A stretch of 64,000 nucleotides of DNA from an uncultured Oscillospiraceae bacterium (GTDB lineage Bacteria > Bacillota > Clostridia > Oscillospirales > Oscillospiraceae), in NCBI GenBank assembly GCA_910589155.1, contig CAJURY010000001.1, positions 62,001 through 126,000 on the forward strand, read 5' to 3'. Below the pieces are notes generated by a model. That model saw only the letters and a program-made list of their open reading frames with translations, had not been told where the DNA came from and did no database searches. Position 1 is the stretch's first letter; each line of letters starts with the position of its first letter. Shown here piece after piece: positions 33,177-42,511 of the stretch. Made by a program: the position numbers and the translations under genes.

Positions 33177-34381
33177 ACATAAAAGCGCTGCTTTTTGGTT
33201 ATGTGACGGCGGAACTGGTAGCCGCCGACCCTGCCGGCGCGCTGAGCGATTACGCGAAGCGGGGCGTTCGCTACTGGAAACCGGTCAATACCGCGCCCTT
33301 GACCTTCCGCATCTGTCTTGCCAAAAGTCAATGGCGGCTTCTTCAGAATCTGGCGGAAAGAAGAGGGGATTCGTGTGAGCTTGTAGGCGTTGACGGCCTG
33401 CCGCAGAAGCTGAAAGCGCTGAAAAAGCGGAAAACCCTTGCGCTTGGATCGGCGGCGCTGCTGGCTTTTTTGCTCCTTGCGCCTTCCAGAGTATGGTTTG
33501 TTAAAGTAGAAGGCAACAGCAAGGTGCCGGAGCAGGAAATTCTGCGGGCAGCTACGGAGTGCGGCGTGTATTTTGGCGCGAAGGCCAAGGACGTACGCAG
33601 CGAAAAGGTGAAAAACCAGATGCTCAATCTGGTTTCGGAGCTGGAATGGATGGGGGTTAACTTTTCCGGTGGTGTGGCAACCATTTCCGTACGGGAGCGG
33701 ATTTTGGAAACAGAAGTGGAAAATCATAAAGAGGCAACCAACGTAATTGCCAGCCGGGCGGGGATTGTCACCTCCATGAGCGTCATCGGCGGCCAGGCGG
33801 TCTGCAAGGAAGGGCAGGCGGTTTTGGAAGGGGAATTGCTGGTGACGGGACTGGTGGACTGCAAGACCCATACGCAGGTGACCCACGCCGATGCGGAGAT
33901 TTATGCCTTGACCCAGCGGGAAATTCAGGCGGTTTATCCCGCCGACTGGACAGAAAAAGTCTATACCGGGCATACAAAACATAAGGTCAGTTTGATTTTT
34001 GGAAGAAAAAGAATAAATTTATTTCAAAACAGTGGAATTTTGGATAGCAGTTGTGATAAAATGATAAATGTGTGGACGCTCAAACTGCCGGGAGGCTACT
34101 CGCTGCCTCTTCAAGTGGAAACGGTGACGCTCAGGAGCTTCGATGCCGCGGCTCTGGCTGCTGACGAGCAGCAGGCGCAAAGCGTTTTGTGGCAGTTTGC
34201 CAGAGACTACACATTAAACGATATGATTGCCGGAGAAATTCTGGGGCAAAGCGGTGAAGTAACCGGAGAAGACGGTGTTTTCTGCCTGGACGCCGCTTTT
34301 TCCTGCCGGGAAATGATTGCAAGGCAGCAAAGTCTCCGGCTGGCGGAAAGCGAGGATACAAAAGATGGAGAAAATAATTAA
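33173..34381 (+). CDS. yqfD: Sporulation protein YqfD
   Basis: The 402-residue protein has a single membrane segment (about residues 91-105: LALGSAALLAFLLLAPS), after a cytoplasmic part of about 85 residues, and an extracellular C-terminal domain. The motif VWFVKVEGNSKVPEQEIL is like a POTRA-type element and is the YqfD signature. YqfD acts in sporulation at the forespore or mother-cell membrane; the biochemistry is unknown. It overlaps yqfC and is overlapped by phoH, so the operon yqfC-yqfD-phoH-ybeY-era-yqzL-recO matches that of Bacillus. Confidence 0.9.
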   Translation: MNIKALLFGYVTAELVAADPAGALSDYAKRGVRYWKPVNTAPLTFRICLAKSQWRLLQNLAERRGDSCELVGVDGLPQKLKALKKRKTLALGSAALLAFLLLAPSRVWFVKVEGNSKVPEQEILRAATECGVYFGAKAKDVRSEKVKNQMLNLVSELEWMGVNFSGGVATISVRERILETEVENHKEATNVIASRAGIVTSMSVIGGQAVCKEGQAVLEGELLVTGLVDCKTHTQVTHADAEIYALTQREIQAVYPADWTEKVYTGHTKHKVSLIFGRKRINLFQNSGILDSSCDKMINVWTLKLPGGYSLPLQVETVTLRSFDAAALAADEQQAQSVLWQFARDYTLNDMIAGEILGQSGEVTGEDGVFCLDAAFSCREMIARQQSLRLAESEDTKDGENN

Positions 34382-35363
34382 TGTGGAGCGTATGGAAGAT
34401 TTGATTTCCGTTTTTGGCTCCTTAGATGAAAATATCAAAAAAATTGAGCAGAGTCTTTCGGTGCATATCGCCAACCGGGGGACGGAACTGAAGCTTTCCG
34501 GGGACGAGGAAAATGTGGACAAAGCAGCCCGGACGCTGGAGGGGCTAATGGCGCTGGCCGCCAGAGGCGAAATGATCGACGAGCAGAAGGTGCGCTACCT
34601 CATTAGTCTGGTGCAGTCCGGGAACAACGAGCAGGTGACGCAGATGGCCAAAGACGTGGTGTGCATCACCGCTAAGGGAAAGCCTATCAAGGCAAAAACC
34701 CTGGGGCAGCAGCGTTATATGAAGGCGATTGGGAAAAATACCATTACCATCGGCGTTGGCCCCGCCGGTACGGGCAAGACGTATCTTGCGGTAGCGGCGG
34801 CGGTGGCGGCCTTCCGGGAGCGGACAGTGAACCGGATTATTCTCACACGGCCTGCGGTGGAAGCAGGGGAGCGGCTGGGCTTTTTGCCCGGCGATCTGCA
34901 AAATAAGGTCGATCCCTATTTAAGACCGCTGTACGACGCGCTGTACGATATGCTGGGGCCGGAAACCTTCCAGAAATATCAAGAGCGGGGGAGCATTGAG
35001 GTTGCGCCGCTGGCGTATATGCGCGGCCGCACCCTGGACGATAGCTTTATCATTCTGGACGAGGCGCAAAACACCACCAGAGAGCAGATGAAAATGTTTT
35101 TGACCCGGCTGGGCTTTGGCTCGAAAATCGTTATTACCGGCGATGTAACCCAGATTGACCTACCGGACGATAAGGTAAGCGGCCTGAAGGACGCGGTGCG
35201 GGTGCTGGAAAACATCAATGATATTGCCATCTGCCGCCTGACGGCGGCGGACGTGGTGCGCCACGCTTTGGTGCAGGAAATTATTTCCGCCTATGAGCGC
35301 GCCGCGCAAAAGCCGGAGCAGAAAACCTCCGGCAAGGACGGCTGCAAGAGGTACAAAAAATGA
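34365..35363 (+). CDS. phoH: PhoH-like ATPase
   Basis: The 332-residue cytoplasmic P-loop ATPase has GPAGTGKTYLA as Walker A and FIILDEAQNT as Walker B, plus GDVTQIDLP. The N-terminal 70 residues carry a KH-like segment (ELKLSGDEENVDKAARTLEGL). PhoH and YbeY are paired in many bacteria and linked to ribosome and RNA quality control. The start is ATG 34365, 17 bp inside yqfD, with GAGGA upstream. Confidence 0.93.
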   Translation: MEKIINVERMEDLISVFGSLDENIKKIEQSLSVHIANRGTELKLSGDEENVDKAARTLEGLMALAARGEMIDEQKVRYLISLVQSGNNEQVTQMAKDVVCITAKGKPIKAKTLGQQRYMKAIGKNTITIGVGPAGTGKTYLAVAAAVAAFRERTVNRIILTRPAVEAGERLGFLPGDLQNKVDPYLRPLYDALYDMLGPETFQKYQERGSIEVAPLAYMRGRTLDDSFIILDEAQNTTREQMKMFLTRLGFGSKIVITGDVTQIDLPDDKVSGLKDAVRVLENINDIAICRLTAADVVRHALVQEIISAYERAAQKPEQKTSGKDGCKRYKK

Positions 35364-35854
35364 AAAACAGGATTCAGATTTCTTACAGCAGCCCGGCGCT
35401 GGTGAGTCTGCCTATTACCATGAACATCCGCCGATGCATTGACGCGGCGCTGCAAGCTGAAAAAGTGCCGGTACCCTGCGAGATCAACGTACTGATTACA
35501 GATGATCCGGGCATTCGCGCCATCAATCTTGCCAGTCGGCAGGTAGATAGACCTACAGACGTGCTGTCTTTTCCCATGTTTCCTTTCCAGCCGGAAGCGC
35601 TGCCAAAAGACTGGACAGAATATCTCGACCCAGCTACGGGGCTTTGCCCTTTGGGGGATATGGCGATTTCTCTGGAGCGCGCCAAAGCGCAGGCCAGGGA
35701 ATTTGGACACAGCGCCCGGCGAGAGGTGGGATACCTCACCATTCATTCCATGCTCCATTTGCTGGGCTACGACCACCTGGACGAGGGAGAGCAGAAAAAA
35801 CAAATGCGCCGCCGGGAAGAGGCAATTGCGGCTTCCATTGGCTTAGAGCGTTAA
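35360..35854 (+). CDS. ybeY: rRNA maturation endoribonuclease YbeY
   Basis: The 164-residue metalloprotein has the zinc motif HSMLHLLGYDH (H-x3-H-x5-H) near the C-terminus and RPTDVLSFPMF in the middle. YbeY matures 16S rRNA and degrades defective ribosomes. It overlaps phoH by ATGA. The length is normal. Confidence 0.95.
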   Translation: MKNRIQISYSSPALVSLPITMNIRRCIDAALQAEKVPVPCEINVLITDDPGIRAINLASRQVDRPTDVLSFPMFPFQPEALPKDWTEYLDPATGLCPLGDMAISLERAKAQAREFGHSARREVGYLTIHSMLHLLGYDHLDEGEQKKQMRRREEAIAASIGLER

Positions 35855-35879
35855 TTTCATCACATAAAAGGAGAAAACC

Positions 35880-36770
35880 ATGGATACGAAAGCGGCCATG
35901 ATTACCATTGCGGGACGACCCAACGTGGGGAAGTCCACCTTAACCAACTATATGGTAGGCGAGAAAATCGCCATTGTTTCCAACAAGCCTCAGACCACCC
36001 GAAACCGCATCTGCGGCATTGTGAACCGGGGGAAGACCCAATTTGTTTTTATGGATACCCCGGGCTTTCACCGTCCCAGAACCAAGCTGGGGGACTACAT
36101 GGTGAATATCACAAGACAGTCGGTTTCCGATGTGGACGCGGTACTGCTTCTGGTAGAGCCGATTGCAAGCATCGGCCCACAGGAGGAAGGCTTGATTGCG
36201 CAGATGAAGGCCAATCACGCGCCGGCGGTACTGGTGATCAACAAAATCGACACGGTGGAAAAGGACAAGCTGCTGGCGGTGATCGCCTTATATGCCGAGA
36301 CGGAAGCCTTTGACGCGATTATTCCCATCAGTGCCAAAACCGGCGAAGGCGTGGAGGAACTCTTGACGCAGTGCGAAGCATACGCCCAGGAAGGTCCGCA
36401 GCTTTTCCCGGCGGATATGACCACCGACCAGCCGGAGCGGCAGGTCATGGCGGAGATTATCCGGGAGAAGCTTTTGTGGTGCCTGGAGCGGGAAGTGCCC
36501 CACGGCACAGCGGTGGAAATCACCAAATTTTCCGAGCGGGACGATGAAGTGATTGAAATTGACGCGACTATTTACTGCGAAAAGCCCAGCCATAAGGGCA
36601 TTATTATTGGCAAAAACGGGGCGATGCTGAAAAAAATTTCCACCATGGCCAGAGTAGACTGCGAAAAATTTATGGGGACGAAGGTATACCTGCAAACCTG
36701 GGTCAAGGTGAAGGAAAACTGGCGGGACAGCGATTTTCTCATTCGGAATTTCGGCTACCGGCAAGAATAA
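35880..36770 (+). CDS. era: GTPase Era
   Basis: Era assists 16S rRNA maturation and 30S assembly. The G1 motif is GRPNVGKST, G3 is DTPGFH, G4 is NKID and G5 is ISAKTGEG. The C-terminal KH domain contains GIIIGKNGAMLKKIS. It has 296 residues, the usual length. AAAGGAG precedes ATG 35880. Confidence 0.97.
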   Translation: MDTKAAMITIAGRPNVGKSTLTNYMVGEKIAIVSNKPQTTRNRICGIVNRGKTQFVFMDTPGFHRPRTKLGDYMVNITRQSVSDVDAVLLLVEPIASIGPQEEGLIAQMKANHAPAVLVINKIDTVEKDKLLAVIALYAETEAFDAIIPISAKTGEGVEELLTQCEAYAQEGPQLFPADMTTDQPERQVMAEIIREKLLWCLEREVPHGTAVEITKFSERDDEVIEIDATIYCEKPSHKGIIIGKNGAMLKKISTMARVDCEKFMGTKVYLQTWVKVKENWRDSDFLIRNFGYRQE

Positions 36771-36829
36771 TTTTCCGGGGATACCCAGCGGGTTTCGGTT
36801 CATCCTAAATCCAAAAGGAGGGATGTTCC

Positions 36830-36970
36830 GTGAACGAATTTTTGAACGCCTTTATGGAAACAGGCGCGCCGGAATACTATTTGCTGTACAAGAGTATGGT
36901 AAAAAGGAAGGAAGAAGAACGTGTACCTGAAGACGAAGGGGCTGATTTTGCGGGAAACAGCGTACAATGA
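36830..36970 (+). CDS. yqzL: YqzL-like small protein
   Basis: A 46-residue gene begins at GTG 36830 behind AAAGGAGGG. The product starts MNEFLNAFMETGAPEYYLLY and continues KSMVKRKEEERVPEDE. YqzL proteins of Firmicutes are about 45 residues with this pattern (F, a TG-x-x-x-x-YLLYK segment, charged tail) and lie between era and recO in Bacillus. The position and pattern match exactly. It ends at 36970, overlapping recO by 50 bp in another frame. The function is unknown. Confidence 0.75.
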   Translation: MNEFLNAFMETGAPEYYLLYKSMVKRKEEERVPEDEGADFAGNSVQ

Positions 36971-37682
36971 CGCCGACAAGCTGCTGACAGCGCTCACCGA
37001 GGACTACGGGAAGATGACTTTGCGGGGGCGGGGCGTGCGGCGGAGCAAAAGCCTCATGAAGCCCGCCTGCCAGCTTCTTGCTTACTCGGAATTTACGCTG
37101 TTTGAATATCGCAATCAGACGACCATTCAGGAGGCGCAGTCTTTGCAGCTTTTTCCGGGGCTTCGGGCGGATCTGGAGCTATTGTCACTGGGGTCATACT
37201 TTGCCCAGGTGACGGAGGCGGTTTCCCAGGAGGACTGCCCGAACCCGGAACTGCTGTCTCTTATCTTAAACGCGCTGTATGCCCTTTCCACGCTGGGAAA
37301 GCCACAGGGGGTTGTAAAAGCGGCTTTTGAACTTCGGCTATCTTGCCTTGCAGGCTACACGCCGGACTTGGCGGGGTGCGCCGTCTGCGGCGCGTCATGG
37401 CCGGATCGGTTTGACCTTTCCATGGGTACGCTGGTATGCAGCGGGTGCCGTATGCCGTCGGAGGGCATCCGAATGCCGGTTGCGCCCGGCGTGCTGGACG
37501 CCATGCGGTATATCGCGGGATGCGACGGGAAGCGGCTGTTTTCTTTTGTGCTTTCGGCAGAGGCGCTGCGCCAGCTCAACAGCATTACGGAAAGCTATCT
37601 GGCGACACAACTGGAGCGAAGCTTTTCGACCTTGGATTTTTACAAGGGGCTGCTGCTTCCCATGGGGGCGAAAGATACATAA
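36921..37682 (+). CDS. recO: DNA repair protein RecO
   Basis: RecO loads RecA on gapped DNA with RecR. The OB-fold N-terminus (LKTKGLILRETAYNDADKLL) and a zinc finger with CAVCG and CSGC (about residues 152-176) are seen. It has 253 residues, start GTG 36921 behind AAGGAAGG. It is the final gene of the operon and is followed by the palindromic element at 37711. Confidence 0.93.
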   Translation: MYLKTKGLILRETAYNDADKLLTALTEDYGKMTLRGRGVRRSKSLMKPACQLLAYSEFTLFEYRNQTTIQEAQSLQLFPGLRADLELLSLGSYFAQVTEAVSQEDCPNPELLSLILNALYALSTLGKPQGVVKAAFELRLSCLAGYTPDLAGCAVCGASWPDRFDLSMGTLVCSGCRMPSEGIRMPVAPGVLDAMRYIAGCDGKRLFSFVLSAEALRQLNSITESYLATQLERSFSTLDFYKGLLLPMGAKDT

Positions 37683-37710
37683 GGGCAACCGTCGAAAAAT
37701 CACTCCTTTT

Positions 37711-37830
37711 GTCATTGAGAGCCAGTGGGCACACTGGCGTGGCAATCTAAAAAATTTTTCCTTTTCATTTCAAAAAAATGAAACGCTTTTCCAGTAGATT
37801 GCCACATAGGCTTCGCCTCCTCGCAATGAC
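37711..37830. repeat. 120-bp palindromic MITE-like element
   Basis: The ends are GTCATTGAGAG (37711-37721) and the reverse complement GTCATTGCGAG at the right end (37830-37820). Each arm also holds the internal box TGGCAATCT (37740-37748, and inverted at 37795-37803). The left arm has the small hairpin CCAGTG/CACTGG, the right arm has AGGC/GCCT, and the centre has TTTCATTT/AAATGAAA. Such GTCATTGCGAG palindromes are dispersed repeats in many bacterial genomes. It has no ORF and sits between recO and mutS2; it could also terminate recO transcription. Confidence 0.72.
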
Positions 37831-37891
37831 CGAGGATTTTTTGACACACTGAGATACACAAGGAACGTTTTAGCATAGTAGGAGAAATACC

Positions 37892-40270
37892 ATGTCAGAA
37901 TTATACGAAAAATCAACAGCCAAGCTGGAACTGGGAGAGGTTTTGGAAAAGCTTGCGGGCTGCGCGTGCAGCGAGGCTGCAAAAGCGGCTTGCCTGTATC
38001 TTCGTCCCAATTCCGATTTGGAAGATGTAAAGGAGCTTTTGGCGCAGACCACCGCCGCCTGCAATCTGGTGGCGGTGAAGGGCACGCCCTCCTTTCAGGA
38101 TGTGAAGGAGGTAGGCGCCGCGCTGGAGCGGGCGGATCGGGGCGGCAGTCTTTCCACTGTGGAGCTACTGCGTATCGCAGGAGTTTTGCGATGCGCACGC
38201 TCCATCAAGAGCTACTGCGAGCCGGAGGAAAGACCGGCGGTTCTCGCGCCGCTGTTTGCGGAACTGACCCCCAACCGGCGGTTGGAGGATCGGATTTTTA
38301 CCTCCATATTATCGGAAGAAGAAATCGCGGACGCTGCCAGTTCGACCCTGGCGGATATTCGGCGGCATATGCGCCAGCAAAGCGCCAAAATCCGGGACGG
38401 CCTGCAAAAAATTATTTCTTCGCCGTCTTACGCCAAATATTTGCGCGACCCCATTATTACCATCCGGCAGGATCGGTATGTGGTGCCGGTGAAAAGCGAG
38501 TTTAAAAACGAGGTGCCCGGCCTTGTCCACGACGTTTCCGCTACAGGTTCCACTTTTTTTGTGGAGCCGATGTCCGCCGTCAATGCCAACAATGCCCTGC
38601 GGGAACTGCAATTAAAGGAAAAAAAGGAAATCGAGCGAATTTTGGCGGAGCTGTCCGCTGAAGCCGCCGCCTTGCGGGAGATCATTTCGCAAGATTATGC
38701 GGTTTTAACCCGCCTGGACGTCATTTTCGCCAAGGCGCGATTGTCCTATGAAATGCGTGCAGGGGAACCCTTAATGAATAACGAGGGCAAAATCGAACTA
38801 AAAAAAGCCCGGCATCCCCTCATTGACCCCAAAAAAGTGGTGCCCATTTCTCTGCGGCTGGGGACGGATTTTGATTCCATGATTATCACAGGTCCCAATA
38901 CCGGCGGCAAGACGGTAACGCTCAAGACCATCGGTCTACTGACCCTCATGGCGGAGTGCGGCCTGCACGTCCCCGCGGGGGACGGAAGCTGCCTTTCCAC
39001 CTTCGACTTAGTGCTGGCGGATATTGGCGACGAGCAGTCCATCCAGCAGTCCCTTTCCACCTTTTCCTCCCATATGCGCACCATTGTGGACGTAGTTGCC
39101 CAGTGCGACAGCAGAAGCCTGGTGCTGTTTGACGAGCTGGGCGCAGGCACCGACCCGGCGGAAGGCGCGGCGCTGGCCATTGCCCTGATCGAATTTTGCC
39201 GGAAAATGGGCAGCCGTGTGGCGGCAACTACCCACTACGCCGAGCTGAAGCTTTACGCCATGCGGACAAAGGGCGTGATCAACGCCTCCTGTGAGTTTGA
39301 TGTGGAGACCTTGCAGCCCACCTATCGCCTGCTCATCGGCATTCCCGGCAAGTCCAACGCCTTTGCCATTTCCAGAAAGCTGGGGCTGTCGGAGGATATT
39401 TTGAAGGCTGCGGGAGATTTGGTGAGCAAAAGCGACAAGGACTTTGAGGATGTCTTGGGGCAACTGGAGCAGCAGCGGCAGCAGATGGAAGCGGCCAGAG
39501 CGGAAGCGGAGCGGCTCCAATTTGAGACAGAGCAAATTAAACGCCAAAGCGAGGAATTTAACGCCCAGATTAAAAAAGAGCGGGACAAAGCCCTGGAGAA
39601 GGCCAGGAAGGAAGCCCGGCAGATTATTGACGACGCGAGGTATACGGCCAATCAGGTTTCTGAAGAACTGAAGCAGCTTCGCAAGCAGATGAAGGAGTCT
39701 GCGGATATGCAGGGGGTCAACCAGAAGCAGTCTGAACTGCGGGGAAAGCTCAATGAAGCGGAGAGCCGCTTTGCCGCCCAGCAGCAGCCCAAAGAGCGTC
39801 CCAAGCCCGCCAGAGAAATTATGCTGGGAGACACTGTGGAAATCATCAAGCTGGAAACCAAGGCTTCTGTTATCGGCATTAACAAGGACGGCAGCTATCA
39901 GCTTCGGGCGGGTATTTTGCAGCTTACGGCAAAACCGGAGGAAGTGTATCTTCTGGAAAACGTCAGCGAGGAACAGAAGAAAAAAGCCCATCCCGCCCAC
40001 TCCGGGCGAGAAATGCGCGCGGCGGCCATGTCCTCAGAAATCGACTTGCGGGGCATGGACGCGGTGGAAGCCATCTGCGTTTTGGATCGTTTTTTGGACG
40101 ACGCCATGCGTGCAAATCTGGCCTCTGTGCGGATCATTCACGGCAAAGGAACCGGGACGCTGCGGGCGGCGGTGCAAAATCAGTTAAAAAGAAACAAATA
40201 TATCAAGAAATACCGGCTCGGAACTTACGGAGAAGGAGAAAATGGTGTTACCATTGCAGAATTTAGTTGA
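37892..40270 (+). CDS. mutS2: Endonuclease/ATPase MutS2
   Basis: The 792-residue protein has the MutS ATPase core: TGPNTGGKTVTLKTIGLL (Walker A), VLFDELGAGTDPAEGAAL (Walker B) and ATTHYAEL. A long Lys/Glu/Gln-rich coiled region (about 510-640) and a Smr nuclease domain at the end (IDLRGMDAVEAI, HGKGTGTLR) follow. MutS2 resolves stalled ribosomes or suppresses recombination in Firmicutes rather than mismatch repair. The start at ATG 37892 has ATAGTAGGAG upstream. Confidence 0.93.
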   Translation: MSELYEKSTAKLELGEVLEKLAGCACSEAAKAACLYLRPNSDLEDVKELLAQTTAACNLVAVKGTPSFQDVKEVGAALERADRGGSLSTVELLRIAGVLRCARSIKSYCEPEERPAVLAPLFAELTPNRRLEDRIFTSILSEEEIADAASSTLADIRRHMRQQSAKIRDGLQKIISSPSYAKYLRDPIITIRQDRYVVPVKSEFKNEVPGLVHDVSATGSTFFVEPMSAVNANNALRELQLKEKKEIERILAELSAEAAALREIISQDYAVLTRLDVIFAKARLSYEMRAGEPLMNNEGKIELKKARHPLIDPKKVVPISLRLGTDFDSMIITGPNTGGKTVTLKTIGLLTLMAECGLHVPAGDGSCLSTFDLVLADIGDEQSIQQSLSTFSSHMRTIVDVVAQCDSRSLVLFDELGAGTDPAEGAALAIALIEFCRKMGSRVAATTHYAELKLYAMRTKGVINASCEFDVETLQPTYRLLIGIPGKSNAFAISRKLGLSEDILKAAGDLVSKSDKDFEDVLGQLEQQRQQMEAARAEAERLQFETEQIKRQSEEFNAQIKKERDKALEKARKEARQIIDDARYTANQVSEELKQLRKQMKESADMQGVNQKQSELRGKLNEAESRFAAQQQPKERPKPAREIMLGDTVEIIKLETKASVIGINKDGSYQLRAGILQLTAKPEEVYLLENVSEEQKKKAHPAHSGREMRAAAMSSEIDLRGMDAVEAICVLDRFLDDAMRANLASVRIIHGKGTGTLRAAVQNQLKRNKYIKKYRLGTYGEGENGVTIAEFS

Positions 40271-40295
40271 CTTTTAGATTAAAATTCAGTATTAT
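40267..40295 (+). promoter_or_regulatory. Promoter of the HPr-like gene
   Basis: TTGACT (40267-40272), overlapping the mutS2 stop, and TATTAT (40290-40295) are 17 bp apart. Confidence 0.65.
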
Positions 40296-40355
40296 GGTAT
40301 ATATAATTTCGTTCAGGGATTACCCAGCATCGATTCGATCAAGGAGTGGATTCAT

Positions 40356-40616
40356 ATGTATATGAGGCAAACGGTTGTGCGGTGCGATTCCGGACTCCAC
40401 AACGAGCAGGTTACTTATTTTGTTCAGAAAGCCAATGAATACAGAAGCAGCATTTGGCTGGAGGTCGGTTCTCGCAGAATGAACGCGAAGAGCTTGTTGG
40501 GTATGATGTCTTTGGGCGTTGTGACTGGCACCGGCGTAACGCTGTACGCCGACGGCCCTGACGCGGCGGAAGCCATCGATACGTTGGAAGCGCTTCTGCA
40601 GCAGGATATTTACTGA
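40356..40616 (+). CDS. HPr-like protein with altered active-site loop
   Basis: The 86-residue protein has the whole HPr fold by pattern. His15 and Ser46 are at the standard positions: SGLHNEQV (residues 12-19) and NAKSLLGMMSLGV (43-55). The active-site loop GLHARPA is replaced by GLHNEQV: Arg17 is Glu and Pro18 is Gln. Arg17 is needed for efficient phosphotransfer, so PTS activity is doubtful, while Ser46 and the KS-LGMMSLGV surface for HPr kinase or CcpA are kept. It could be a regulator like Crh. No PTS gene is nearby; it has its own promoter and terminator. Confidence 0.85.
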   Translation: MYMRQTVVRCDSGLHNEQVTYFVQKANEYRSSIWLEVGSRRMNAKSLLGMMSLGVVTGTGVTLYADGPDAAEAIDTLEALLQQDIY

Positions 40617-40626
40617 TTGCTTCTAG

Positions 40627-40664
40627 AAAACTGCCACAAAAGCGCATTTTGTGGCAGTTTTTTT
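40627..40664 (+). terminator. Terminator of the HPr-like gene
   Basis: AAAACTGCCACAAAA (40627-40641) pairs with TTTTGTGGCAGTTTT (40647-40661), then more T. Confidence 0.92.
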
Positions 40665-40684
40665 CCATGTCAGGAGGTTAGAAT

Positions 40685-42511
40685 ATGACGTTTGCAGAAT
40701 TGAAAGACAAAGCCCTGCGTCTTCCTTTCGCCCCGGGGGTCTACGTCATGCGAGACAGCGCCAATCAGGTCATTTATGTGGGGAAAGCGAAAAAATTGAA
40801 AAACCGGGTGAGCCAATATTTTCAGGATACCGCCGCCCATACCCCCAAAACCAAAATGATGGTATCAAAAATCGATCATTTTGACGTGATTGTTGCGGCG
40901 TCGGAGTTTGAGGCGCTGGTGCTGGAATGCTCCCTCATCAAGCGCCATATGCCAAAGTACAATATTTTGCTGAAAGATGACAAGGGATACCCCTATTTGC
41001 GGCTGGATATGAAAGAGGAATACCCAAAAATCACGTTGGTGAGCAAGCTGGCGCAAGACGGAGCGGATTACTTTGGACCTTACGGTAGCCGCGGGGTCAG
41101 CCAAAACGTCATCGATACGGTACAGCGCACGCTGAAGCTTCCCACCTGCGGCAAGCAGTTTCCAAGAGATTTGGGGAAGGCGCGTCCATGCCTCAATTAT
41201 CATATGAACCAGTGCCGTGGCTGGTGCCAGCTAAGCCGAAGTCCACAGGAGTACAGGCAGAGGATGGGGCAGGCGAAAAAGCTTCTGTCCGGGGACTACA
41301 AGGGGCTTGCGGGGCAGTTACGGGAGGAAATGCTGGCTGCATCGGACAATTTGGAATTTGAATTGGCGGCGGAACTGCGGGACAGACTAAACGCAGTGGA
41401 GGCGCTGGGGCAAAAGCAGCTTGTCACTGCCGGTTCCATGGCGGATACCGACGTCATTGGCTTTGCCCAAACTGCCGCGAAAGCCTGCTTTGTGGTGCTG
41501 CATTTCAGCGGAGGCAATCTGCTGGATAAGGATTATCAGGTGCTTGGCGTTCAGGAAAGTCAGGAAGCTGCTATTTCCAGTTTGGTGAAGCAATATTACC
41601 TCGGCAGAGGGCTTGCGCCTAAAATTATTTTGCTGCCGGAGGAAATGGAAGACGGCGCGTTGTTCGAAGAACTTTTGCTGCAAAACTTTGGTAAAAAAAC
41701 CCATTTGCGCGTCCCGCAACGAGGAGACAACGCCAAGTTGGTGGAACTGGCGAAAAAGAATGCCTTGGAAGAAGCGGAGCGCGTTACCTCTTTGGACGAG
41801 CGCATCAGCGGCACGCTGACGCTGCTTGGCAAGATGCTGTCCTTGCCCCAGCCGCCGGGGCGGATGGAATCTTTTGATATTTCCAATATTTCCGGTACGG
41901 ATATTGTGGCTTCCATGGTGGTATTTCAGGACGGAAAGCCCAGCAAGCGGGATTATAAGCGTTTTCAGGTAGAAGGACTGCAAAATCAGGATGATTATCT
42001 CTCTATGCGGCAGGTGCTCACCCGGCGTTTTGTCCACTACTGCCAGCAGGACGCGGGCTTTGCGGAAAAGCCGGATCTTTTACTCATCGACGGCGGCGTA
42101 GCCCACGCCAACGTGGCGCGGGAAGTGCTGGAAGAAATGAACCTGTCCATTCCTATTTACGGCATGGTGAAGGACAACCGCCACCGTACCCGCGCGCTGG
42201 TCACGCCGGAAGGGGAAGAAATCAGCATCAGCACCCAGCCGACGGTTTTCGCCCTCATTGGCCGGATGCAGGAGGAAACCCATCGGTTTGCAATTACTTA
42301 TCACCGGCAGCTTCGGAGCAAACGTCTGCGATATTCTGAATTGGATGGCATTGAGGGGATCGGGCCTAAGCGCAAGGAGCAATTGCTGAAAAAGTTCAAG
42401 TCCCTGACAGCAATCCGAGCGGCCAGCCGGGAAGAACTGGGAAGATTGCTGCCTGCGAGCGCTGCGGAGGCGGTATACCGGCATTTTCACCCGGAGGAGG
42501 AGACGTCATGA
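40685..42511 (+). CDS. uvrC: Excinuclease ABC subunit C
   Basis: The 608-residue protein makes both incisions in nucleotide excision repair. The GIY-YIG domain (PGVYVMRD, VIYVGKA) is at the start and the UVR/UvrB-binding motif follows near residue 210. The RNase H-like endonuclease domain contains SFDISNISGTDIVASMVVF and LLIDGGVAHAN. The tandem HhH motif at the C-terminus reads GIEGIGPKRKEQLLKKFKS. All domains are complete. GGAGG at 40673-40677 precedes ATG 40685. Confidence 0.96.
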   Translation: MTFAELKDKALRLPFAPGVYVMRDSANQVIYVGKAKKLKNRVSQYFQDTAAHTPKTKMMVSKIDHFDVIVAASEFEALVLECSLIKRHMPKYNILLKDDKGYPYLRLDMKEEYPKITLVSKLAQDGADYFGPYGSRGVSQNVIDTVQRTLKLPTCGKQFPRDLGKARPCLNYHMNQCRGWCQLSRSPQEYRQRMGQAKKLLSGDYKGLAGQLREEMLAASDNLEFELAAELRDRLNAVEALGQKQLVTAGSMADTDVIGFAQTAAKACFVVLHFSGGNLLDKDYQVLGVQESQEAAISSLVKQYYLGRGLAPKIILLPEEMEDGALFEELLLQNFGKKTHLRVPQRGDNAKLVELAKKNALEEAERVTSLDERISGTLTLLGKMLSLPQPPGRMESFDISNISGTDIVASMVVFQDGKPSKRDYKRFQVEGLQNQDDYLSMRQVLTRRFVHYCQQDAGFAEKPDLLLIDGGVAHANVAREVLEEMNLSIPIYGMVKDNRHRTRALVTPEGEEISISTQPTVFALIGRMQEETHRFAITYHRQLRSKRLRYSELDGIEGIGPKRKEQLLKKFKSLTAIRAASREELGRLLPASAAEAVYRHFHPEEETS

